From the NCBI GenBank assembly GCA_025362915.1, contig JANYEU010000410.1, forward strand, positions 1 to 14,403: DNA of 14,403 bases, given 5' to 3'. Made by a program: the position numbers and the translations under genes. Positions 9,519 to 14,403 of the stretch are shown here, one piece after another (the first letter of the stretch is position 1; every line of letters begins with the position of its first letter). The notes under the pieces were generated by a model that saw nothing but the letters and a program-made list of their open reading frames with translations, did not search any database and was not told the DNA's origin. Origin of the DNA: Chitinophagaceae bacterium. Lineage in GTDB: Bacteria > Bacteroidota > Bacteroidia > Chitinophagales > Chitinophagaceae.

Positions 9519-9583
9519 ACCCCGTATTTGCAATAAGTGAGATTTTGAGGGAGAAAAGGAATTTGTTTCAGGTATAAAACTGT

Positions 9584-9671
9584 CTGAATCACGATTAGAA
9601 TGATTATCAGATTAGTAGGATTTATACTCCTCCATCTTAAATATCCTTCAATTATTATAATCTTGATTTAG
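9584..9671. repeat. Imperfect long inverted repeat (degenerate intergenic element)
   Basis: The 22 bases at 9584-9605 (beginning CTGAATCACGATTAG) match the reverse complement of 9650-9671 at 18 of 22 positions, with a 44-base AT-rich interior. The arms resemble the CTGAATCACGATT-type intergenic repeats I associate with Bacteroidota genomes, which is recollection and not a search. The element lies in the middle of the ruvA to DUF4382 gap and contains no gene. It could fold in RNA of either strand. Confidence 0.5.
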
Positions 9672-9683
9672 ATAAAATAAATT

Positions 9684-9717
9684 CGCTGTTTGTTGCGTCT
9701 TTCATGACCAAACAGCG
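9684..9717 (-). terminator. Possible second hairpin terminator downstream of the DUF4382 gene
   Basis: CGCTGTTTG at 9684-9692 is the exact reverse complement of CAAACAGCG at 9709-9717, with a 16-base loop. Read on the minus strand the hairpin is followed by AATTTATTTTATC, a T-rich but interrupted tail. It lies just beyond the stronger terminator at 9733-9767 and may serve as a backup. The large loop and broken T-run make the call tentative. Confidence 0.4.
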
Positions 9718-9732
9718 GTGAGTAGGGGTAAC

Positions 9733-9767
9733 AAAAAGGCTGCCCCAATTTTACATTCGGGGCAGCC
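9733..9767 (-). terminator. Rho-independent terminator of the DUF4382 gene
   Basis: GGCTGCCCC (9738-9746) pairs perfectly with GGGGCAGCC (9759-9767) around a 12-base loop. Read on the minus strand the stem is followed directly by TTTTTGTTA, the expected U-tract. It begins about 28 bases after the stop codon of the lipoprotein gene, in the right orientation to end that transcript before the long gap. Confidence 0.88.
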
Positions 9768-9794
9768 TACTTTTATTTGCTGAACTTGTTGAAC

Positions 9795-10556
9795 TTAGAA
9801 TGCAATAACACCAACATTGGTGGTATTATTCGTTGCCACGGCAACATTGCTTACGGTAACCGGTTGTAAAGGTAATAATGGAGTTATCGTTATGGAATAG
9901 ATTCCTGCTGGAAGCCCCATTAATAAAAAGTTACCACTAGCAGTAACATTTGATGAGTAGGTGATATTAGTTGCTGACGTTGCAGTTATAAAAGCTACAG
10001 TACCTACTGGTGAAATCGAACCCTTTATGGCACCGCTGATAGCAGTTTCAATAGTTCGTACCACAGGTTTTAATTTATAGGTTCCATTTCCTGTTTCAAC
10101 AATAGACTTATTGGCATCAAAATCCAACAATACGGTGTAAGCAACGCCAGCTTGTAATGTTTGATGCACTTGAAGTTTTAAGCCGGTTTGATCAGCACTT
10201 GGAGTGCTTAACGGATAACTTACGTGGTTAACCACTACCGAATTATTTGCTCCTAAAATAAGTCTTATTTGCTGTACATCAGCAACATTTAAACCGCCAG
10301 TGGCAATTAAGGTATCAACACCATTGGAGAAGTTTGATAGATTATAAATACGCTTATTTACATTCAACAAAACTGCCTTACCATCGCTACCTATCACTTC
10401 TACACCTTGCAAATCAATGTAAACAGCATCGTATGGTCCTGGACCATCCGTCATTTTTACATTATAGGAGTAAGTAGCTGAAGCATCAGCTTTTTTGCAA
10501 GCATTTAGCACAGCACAAAGTGCTACTATACATAAGATAACATTGATCTTTTTCAT
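9795..10556 (-). CDS. DUF4382-domain lipoprotein with a C-terminal carboxypeptidase-regulatory-like domain
   Basis: The 253-residue product starts with a lipoprotein signal (MKKINVILCIVALCAVLNAC). The LNAC lipobox puts the lipidated cysteine at residue 20, so the protein should be membrane anchored, in the outer membrane by Bacteroidota norms. The mature part contains the DUF4382 pattern YNVKMTDGPGPYDAVYIDLQ (about 30-49) followed by GVEVIGSDGK and a long beta-rich stretch to about residue 168. From about 172 on, GAIKGSISPVG and NFLLMGLPAGIYSITITP look like a small regulatory-like beta-sandwich domain. The molecular function of DUF4382 proteins is not known to me. The residues after the cysteine (KKADA) do not form a strong surface-export signal, so orientation in the membrane is open. 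The gene looks monocistronic, with its own -7 element upstream and a clear terminator downstream. Confidence 0.88.
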   Translation of the reverse strand: MKKINVILCIVALCAVLNACKKADASATYSYNVKMTDGPGPYDAVYIDLQGVEVIGSDGKAVLLNVNKRIYNLSNFSNGVDTLIATGGLNVADVQQIRLILGANNSVVVNHVSYPLSTPSADQTGLKLQVHQTLQAGVAYTVLLDFDANKSIVETGNGTYKLKPVVRTIETAISGAIKGSISPVGTVAFITATSATNITYSSNVTASGNFLLMGLPAGIYSITITPLLPLQPVTVSNVAVATNNTTNVGVIAF

Positions 10557-10594
10557 TTTACTTAAATTTAATTTGTAACATTATTGTTATCATG

Positions 10595-10602
10595 CAAATC
10601 TA
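10595..10602 (-). promoter_or_regulatory. Candidate -7 element for the DUF4382 gene
   Basis: On the minus strand this reads TAGATTTG, a perfect match to the Bacteroidota -7 consensus TAnnTTTG, 38 bases before the ATG. Transcription would start near 10590, giving a leader of about 33 bases. No good -33 TTG lies at the usual 19-21 base distance; the nearest TTG is about 26 bases away. The call therefore rests on the -7 box and its position. Confidence 0.45.
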
Positions 10603-10763
10603 AAGCAAGTATGATGCCTGCCATTATACAATTACATCTAAAAAGTATATAATTCACTGACAATGCTGGTTGCAGCACAAACTTTAGGTAAATGTTAAGC
10701 GATTGCACGTTCATAAGTACCTTTTTTGTGTAACTAGTCTCTAATTGGTATTCATTACAAAGT

Positions 10764-10808
10764 AATACAAACAAGGGCATCCATTTAATGGATGCCCTTG
10801 TTTGTATT
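10764..10808 (-). terminator. Perfect 21-bp hairpin terminator after the response-regulator gene
   Basis: Bases 10764-10784 are the exact reverse complement of 10788-10808, leaving only a three-base TTA loop. The core is AAGGGCATCCAT/ATGGATGCCCTT, extended by A-rich and T-rich arms. On the minus strand the stem ends in TTGTTTGTATT, which supplies the U-rich tail, and it starts 18 bases after the stop codon of the regulator gene. The A-rich opposite side means it could also work on plus-strand transcripts. Confidence 0.85.
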
Positions 10809-10826
10809 TGAATGTTTAAACAGCCA

Positions 10827-11273
10827 TTAAATCTTCAATAAAAAGTTAGCTAAATTAAACGGTGGATCCCTGTATAGGTTTACGTACATCACTATTTCGC
10901 ACAGGACGGCTTTTAGTTTGGTAAAATTATTTGGCTTTTGAATGTACACATTAGCCCCACTGTTAAAAGTGTGTTCAATATCTTTTTCTGATGAAGAGGT
11001 GGAATAGATGGCCACAACCATTTCCTTTAGTTTCTCGCTTTTCCTTATTTCTATCAGGCATTCCAATCCATTTTTACGGGGCATATTCAAATCTAGAAAA
11101 AGAAGTGTAGGCAACTGCGTGTCTTCTTTCATCAGATAGTCCATCAGTTCTACCCCATCGTTTACAGAAACAACGGTGGTCTTTATTTTGCCTTCTTCCA
11201 GGGCTTCCTTAAAGTTCATCCTATCACTTGCGTCATCATCGGCAAGCAGTACATAAATGGGTTTGTTGCTCAT
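10827..11273 (-). CDS. Single-domain CheY/Rcp1-like response regulator
   Basis: The 148 residues form one receiver domain with no output domain. The acidic pocket is D12-D13 in VLLADDDASDR, and the phosphoacceptor is D61 in LLFLDLNMPRKNG. The switch hydroxyl is T92 in AIYSTSSSEKD, the aromatic switch position is Y110, and the invariant lysine is K113 in YIQKP. The STSS and QKP pattern resembles Rcp1-type regulators that partner phytochrome-like or other membrane kinases. The ATG at 11271-11273 lies 11 bases after the stop of the histidine kinase gene, so the two are almost certainly one operon and this is the likely phosphorylation target. With no DNA-binding or enzymatic domain, its output must be through protein contacts or relay to another protein not seen here. 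A short tail (about 130-148) follows the domain. Confidence 0.94.
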   Translation of the reverse strand: MSNKPIYVLLADDDASDRMNFKEALEEGKIKTTVVSVNDGVELMDYLMKEDTQLPTLLFLDLNMPRKNGLECLIEIRKSEKLKEMVVAIYSTSSSEKDIEHTFNSGANVYIQKPNNFTKLKAVLCEIVMYVNLYRDPPFNLANFLLKI

Positions 11274-11284
11274 GTCTACATGTT

Positions 11285-13078
11285 TTAAGAGGGTAAATAA
11301 ATATCAAACCTGGCACCTTTGCCAAGCTGTCCCGATGCTGTAATCACACCATCGTGGTTTTCTATAATCTTTTTTACTATTGCCAAACCAATGCCTGTGC
11401 CTTTGTATTTTTCTTTTCCGTGCAACCGTTGAAACACTTCAAATATCTTTTCGCTGTATTCTTCTTCAAAGCCAATACCATTGTCGCTTATACTGATGTG
11501 GCAATAATTTTTCTCAGGCACCAATGCTGTGTTATCCAGCTCTTTCCCTTTTTTGGTTTCACTGTCTATTATTATATGTGCAGGTATCCCCGGGTTCGAA
11601 AACTTCAGGGCATTGGATATCAGGTTATTCATCACTTGTCTAAACTGAAAGGGGATAACCCTTGCATTGCCCAGTTTCTTTGTTTCTATTATCACCAGGT
11701 TTTCAGAAATGGGTTCTTCCAAATCTGCTTTCACCTCATCTACAATATCACCAAGATTGGCCATTTCAAATACCCTTTCTTCACTATTTGTTTGAGAATA
11801 AGTTATCAAATCCTCAATTAGGGTACGCATCCTTGATGCTGCATCTTCAATTATCTCAAAGTGCCTTTTCCCTTTTTCAGATAAGTTATTGCGGTCATTG
11901 TCCATGATCCGCGAAGCAAACATTTGAATTTTTCGTAGTGGCTCCTGCAAATCATGACTGGCTATTTGGGTAAAAACCCTTAGTTCATTGTTAGCATTGG
12001 TTAGTTCTGTTGCCCGTTGTTCCTTCATCTCATTTTCCAATACTAATTCCTTATTGGCAATAATCAGTTCCGCCGCCCTTTGCTCCTTTTCCTTGTTTTG
12101 AAACGCCAGTTCCTTATTGGCAATAATCAGTTCTGCCGCCCGCTGTTCCTTTTCCTTGTTTTGAAATTCAAGTTCCTTGTTGGCAATAACCAATTCTACT
12201 GCCCGTTGTTCCTTTTCCTTATTTTGAAATTCAAGTTCCTTATTGGCAATAACCAATTCTGCGGCTCTTTGTTCCTTTTCCTTATTTTGAAATGCCAATT
12301 CCTTGTTGGCAATAACCAATTCTACAGCTCTCTGTTCCTTTTCCTTATTTTGAAATGCCAGTTCATTATTAGCAATAATTAACGTTGCTGCTTTTTGTTC
12401 CTTCTCCACATTCTGGACAGAAAGTTCACTACGCAAATATTGTGAATGAAAGAGCGCCGTATTTACCTTTAGGTATGAAGCCCAAAGGATTGCCAATGCT
12501 CCCAAAAAAAGAACAACAATATACAGGGGGGTAACAAAGGAAAGTTGCGTATATTTCTCTGTTCGTAATTGTAGCAAAGCTGTTTCCACCCCATACATCT
12601 TCTCTACAATTGTCATTACACTATCCATTGCAGCAGATCCTTCGGCAATATTTTCTTTTACCAAAGGATTAATGGATGTAATGGCAGTAGGCAGATTTGT
12701 ATTATTAAGACTGGCAACCTTCTTTTGTAGGTAACCGTTTAATAACCGCAGGTTTTCACCCTGCGCCTTATCGCCTTTTACCAAGCTTTCCAGTGCATGT
12801 TGTTCAAGGGAGAGTTGGGTTAATGCAACTTCTTTTTTATCGAGCAATAATTTGTTTCCAGATAATAAGTACCCCCTTTTATTGGTCTCTGCCTCGAAAA
12901 CAGCCGACGATATCTTATGGAGAGATTGGGAAACCAGCGTGGTATGGTTTACCATATCAGAGGAGCTGATAAGGTTTCTTATCTGGGTAAATGTATAAAT
13001 GGAAAGAACCACAAGAAAAAACGTGGTTACTATATATATTATTCTTATTTGAAAGAGAGTAAGGGTGCCTTTTTTCAT
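11285..13078 (-). CDS. CHASE3-domain sensor histidine kinase with a 21-residue coiled-coil repeat
   Basis: The 597-residue inner-membrane kinase has TM1 at about 9-31. A periplasmic helical CHASE3 domain follows at about 35-178, marked by FEAETNKRGYLLSGNKLLL (61-79). TM2 lies at about 181-203. Next comes a cytoplasmic coiled coil with seven 21-residue repeats (225-371). The HisKA domain has H375 in the H-box ASHDLQEPLRKI. The HATPase domain shows the N-box NNLISNALKF (484-493), G1 DNGIGF (532-537), F-box IFEVFQRLHG and G2 GTGIGLAIVKK (560-570). All catalytic motifs are intact. CHASE3 ligands are generally unknown, so the stimulus cannot be read. There is no PAS, GAF or receiver domain in the protein. 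The ATG at 13076-13078 gives a sensible short cytoplasmic N-terminus before TM1. The response regulator is 11 bp downstream. I find no confident promoter box, although a palindromic doublet lies 121-202 bp upstream. Confidence 0.95.
   Translation of the reverse strand: MKKGTLTLFQIRIIYIVTTFFLVVLSIYTFTQIRNLISSSDMVNHTTLVSQSLHKISSAVFEAETNKRGYLLSGNKLLLDKKEVALTQLSLEQHALESLVKGDKAQGENLRLLNGYLQKKVASLNNTNLPTAITSINPLVKENIAEGSAAMDSVMTIVEKMYGVETALLQLRTEKYTQLSFVTPLYIVVLFLGALAILWASYLKVNTALFHSQYLRSELSVQNVEKEQKAATLIIANNELAFQNKEKEQRAVELVIANKELAFQNKEKEQRAAELVIANKELEFQNKEKEQRAVELVIANKELEFQNKEKEQRAAELIIANKELAFQNKEKEQRAAELIIANKELVLENEMKEQRATELTNANNELRVFTQIASHDLQEPLRKIQMFASRIMDNDRNNLSEKGKRHFEIIEDAASRMRTLIEDLITYSQTNSEERVFEMANLGDIVDEVKADLEEPISENLVIIETKKLGNARVIPFQFRQVMNNLISNALKFSNPGIPAHIIIDSETKKGKELDNTALVPEKNYCHISISDNGIGFEEEYSEKIFEVFQRLHGKEKYKGTGIGLAIVKKIIENHDGVITASGQLGKGARFDIYLPS
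11966..12406 (-). repeat. 63-bp in-frame tandem repeat inside the histidine kinase gene (7 copies)
   Basis: Codons 225-371 consist of seven consecutive 21-codon units. The typical unit runs EKEQRAAELVIANKEL followed by AFQNK. The outer copies (first and last two) are the most diverged; for example the last begins MKEQRATELTNANNEL. Inner copies differ mostly by A/V, A/E or V/I swaps and synonymous changes. Because 21 residues equal three heptads, gain or loss of a unit keeps both the frame and the coiled-coil register. The segment links TM2 to the HisKA domain and so acts as the signal-transmission stalk. Confidence 0.95.
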
Positions 13079-13198
13079 CTTATTCTTGTTTTACACAAAC
13101 CGTGAAAAAATTTGCGTCGCAATGTAACGATTAAAAAAACATTAAATAAGAATTAATTTTACCTTATTTGAATGATTTGAATGAAGGAATGATTAGGG

Positions 13199-13280
13199 TT
13201 TAGTGTGGTGACTAAAGCAATTATTTCAGGAATATTCCCTTTAGTTCCGTCACTAAACCCATTATTTCAGGAATATTCCC
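13199..13280. repeat. 41-bp palindromic doublet upstream of the histidine kinase gene
   Basis: Two units of 41 bp (13199-13239 and 13240-13280) each contain TTTAGT-6 bases-ACTAAA (13199-13216 and 13240-13257). This is followed by an identical 20-base block, ATTATTTCAGGAATATTCCC (13220-13239 and 13261-13280), whose end holds the perfect 10-bp palindrome GGAATATTCC. The six-base centres of the first palindrome differ (GTGGTG versus TCCGTC). The doublet lies between the 84-residue ORF and the kinase gene. It could be an operator pair for the downstream gene or a dispersed intergenic repeat; the sequence alone does not decide. Confidence 0.8.
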
Positions 13281-13335
13281 CTTTGATAATAGAATGATGG
13301 CAATAGTTACTGCTTTTGTTAGGAAACAATCTACA

Positions 13336-13590
13336 TTATTGCCGCTCCATCCTACCCTCAATCTCAGCAATATCTATTACCCTAGGCTTACCTTCTTCGG
13401 CATCCGCTTTTGATGGATAGTTTCTTAAAGATACTATCTCGTTCAGTTCCAATTCGTCCAAAGACTCAAATATTTCTTCTTCTGAATGACCTTTCAATAT
13501 TTTACCTATGTGATAAAAAACGAAGTCGTTGTATTCTGACAGGTACGCTACTATCTTTTCAGACAAGGGAGAAATCTTTATGTGTATCAT
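13336..13590 (-). CDS. Small uncharacterised acidic protein
   Basis: This 84-residue ORF has no signal peptide or membrane segment and is rich in Glu, Ile and Leu. I do not recognise a family. Predicted by eye, helices at about 8-33 (SEKIVAYLSEYNDFVFYHIG) and 35-51 (SEEEIFESLDELELNEI) are followed by a short beta strand IVSLRNY and a charged tail ending EIEGRMERQ. The helix-helix-strand order and the SEEEIFESLDELELNEIVSLR stretch look loosely like a winged-helix module, which is inference only. The ATG at 13588-13590 is preceded by the AT-rich run usual before Bacteroidota starts. Normal amino-acid composition and absence of any better frame support a real gene. It lies on the same strand as its neighbours but is separated from both by gaps of 188 and 257 bp. 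Confidence 0.6.
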   Translation of the reverse strand: MIHIKISPLSEKIVAYLSEYNDFVFYHIGKILKGHSEEEIFESLDELELNEIVSLRNYPSKADAEEGKPRVIDIAEIEGRMERQ

Positions 13591-13623
13591 AATTTAAAAT
13601 TTACTTGTTTATATAATTTATTT

Positions 13624-13770
13624 AACCACAAGGTACACTAAGAACGCTTTACCACAACAGACACGAGGAACATAAAGAAAAAATGCTCTAAGGTTCCTAA
13701 GATTGACAGGAACAATTATTATACCTAAACCCTTGTATCCTTTGTGAAAACCTTTGTGTACCTTGTGGTT
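13624..13770. repeat. 15-bp inverted repeat bounding an intergenic element
   Basis: AACCACAAGGTACAC at 13624-13638 is the exact reverse complement of 13756-13770, enclosing 117 bases without a gene. The interior is rich in short ACACAAAG-like words and has a small GTTCCT/AGGAAC hairpin (13693-13698 with 13708-13713). It fills most of the gap between the Omp85 stop codon and the small ORF. The ends resemble the CCACAAGGnACAC type of dispersed intergenic repeats I recall from Bacteroidota. No transposase is present. Confidence 0.65.
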
Positions 13771-13778
13771 GAGTCCCC

Positions 13779-14403
13779 CTAAAATGGATAGCCAATACCA
13801 ATATTGAAAACAAGGTTTTCACTACGCCACCTGCTGCTACCGAAATCTACAACAGGAAGAACCCATCGTTGCCCCTGAGGCAACCAAGGTTTTGCAATAG
13901 GAAAAGCTATATCTATCCTGATGATTAAAATGGTAATATCTATACGGAAACCGATGCCAGCATCTGCTGCCAATTGATGCATAAAGTCTTTGGTGAGCAC
14001 ACCCGTGGTAGAAAAGAGGGTACTATCCTTTAGCCAAATATTACCCGCATCTACAAACAATGCTCCCTTAAACCGTGGTGCAATGATGGGAAAACGTAAT
14101 TCGCTATTCATTTCCAACTTATAATCGCCGCCTACCTGCGGATAATATATCTGCTGAAACGCCGTTGTTTGTGTAGTGCCGGGACCAATACGGCGAGGTA
14201 CAAAACCACGCAGACTCAATGAACCCCCAATGATAAACTGCCGCGCAAATGGCAAGAACTTCGAATTGCCATACGGCGCACTTGCACCCACAATGATACG
14301 GTTTGCCAAATAGACATCTGGTGCCAACTTTCGACTATACCTCAACTCAACATCTGCCTTGAGGTATTGGGCAAAATAAGCCCCTGTAATTGTTTTGGAA
14401 TAG
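13779..14403 (-). CDS. BamA/TamA-family (Omp85) outer-membrane protein, C-terminal part
   Basis: The last 207 residues of a larger protein are visible and the frame is open to the window edge, so the N-terminal part is missing; the leftmost apparent start (TTG at 14343-14345) is internal. The fragment is the C-terminal portion of an Omp85 barrel. ARQFIIGGSLSLRGFVPRRI carries the LRGF motif of the inward-folding loop 6. It is followed by MNSELRFPI, KGALFVDAGNIW and DAGIGFRID, strands characteristic of the family. The chain ends in NIGIGYPF with the terminal phenylalanine expected of an outer-membrane barrel. The family inserts or translocates proteins at the outer membrane. In Bacteroidota the candidates include BamA itself and the TamA-like TamL; the visible part cannot separate them, though the ending leans towards TamL-like proteins. 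The small 84-residue ORF follows after 188 bp. Confidence 0.9.
   Translation of the reverse strand, partial: YSKTITGAYFAQYLKADVELRYSRKLAPDVYLANRIIVGASAPYGNSKFLPFARQFIIGGSLSLRGFVPRRIGPGTTQTTAFQQIYYPQVGGDYKLEMNSELRFPIIAPRFKGALFVDAGNIWLKDSTLFSTTGVLTKDFMHQLAADAGIGFRIDITILIIRIDIAFPIAKPWLPQGQRWVLPVVDFGSSRWRSENLVFNIGIGYPF

Noticed and set aside
10568..10780. 70-codon minus-strand ORF between the response regulator and the lipoprotein gene
   Set aside because: It starts inside the terminator hairpin, spans the candidate -7 element of the next gene, and the product has no recognisable or protein-like pattern.
11354..11907. Two overlapping plus-strand ORFs opposite the kinase catalytic region
   Set aside because: They mirror the HisKA/HATPase coding sequence, which has all motifs intact; the antisense products look like noise.
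12080..12382. Plus-strand ORF with a repeated FLFLILK-type hydrophobic pattern
   Set aside because: It is the antisense reading of the 63-bp coiled-coil repeat in the histidine kinase gene; the periodicity is inherited from that gene.
13624..13770. Insertion sequence
   Set aside because: Inverted ends exist but there is no transposase frame, no visible target duplication, and the interior is only 117 bases.

Overview
The window reads as chromosomal DNA of a Bacteroidota bacterium, most likely of the Chitinophagaceae or a related lineage (family-level placement is inference). The signs are an AT-rich sequence, a giant SprA/Sov type IX secretion translocon, a DUF4382 lipoprotein, a Bacteroidota-type -7 element (TAnnTTTG), and no obvious Shine-Dalgarno sequences. 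No tRNA, rRNA, transposase, integrase or CRISPR array is visible. Every credible gene lies on the minus strand, so transcription runs from high to low coordinates.

In transcription order the layout is as follows. The 3' end of a BamA/TamA-family (Omp85) outer-membrane protein enters from the right edge (13779-14403). After a 188-bp gap carrying a 15-bp inverted repeat comes a small uncharacterised 84-residue protein (13336-13590). Next is a 257-bp gap with a 41-bp palindromic doublet. A two-gene signalling unit follows: a CHASE3-type sensor histidine kinase with a striking seven-fold 21-residue coiled-coil repeat (11285-13078), and 11 bp downstream a single-domain CheY/Rcp1-like response regulator (10827-11273). 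That unit ends at a hairpin with a perfect 21-bp stem. A monocistronic-looking DUF4382 lipoprotein (9795-10556) comes next, with its own -7 element and a GC-rich terminator.

A 764-bp gene-free stretch (9031-9794) follows. It holds the terminator, further hairpins and a near-perfect 42-bp tandem array. Then come ruvA (8449-9030) and, 40 bp downstream, sprA (903-8408), which opens with TTG. The ruvA-sprA neighbourhood is recurrent in Bacteroidota. After a 151-bp gap with a nested inverted repeat built on GAAAGTC-like words comes the 5' part of a family 2 glycosyltransferase (1-751) that runs off the left edge.

Functionally the window is a piece of cell-envelope housekeeping (an outer-membrane Omp85 protein, the T9SS translocon, a surface lipoprotein and a glycosyltransferase) with a two-component pair and a Holliday-junction protein. 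I see no convincing new multi-gene system. The most unusual material is non-coding: two unrelated short tandem arrays, of 42 and 41 bp, each carrying a perfect palindrome per unit at about four helical turns, and several long intergenic inverted repeats.
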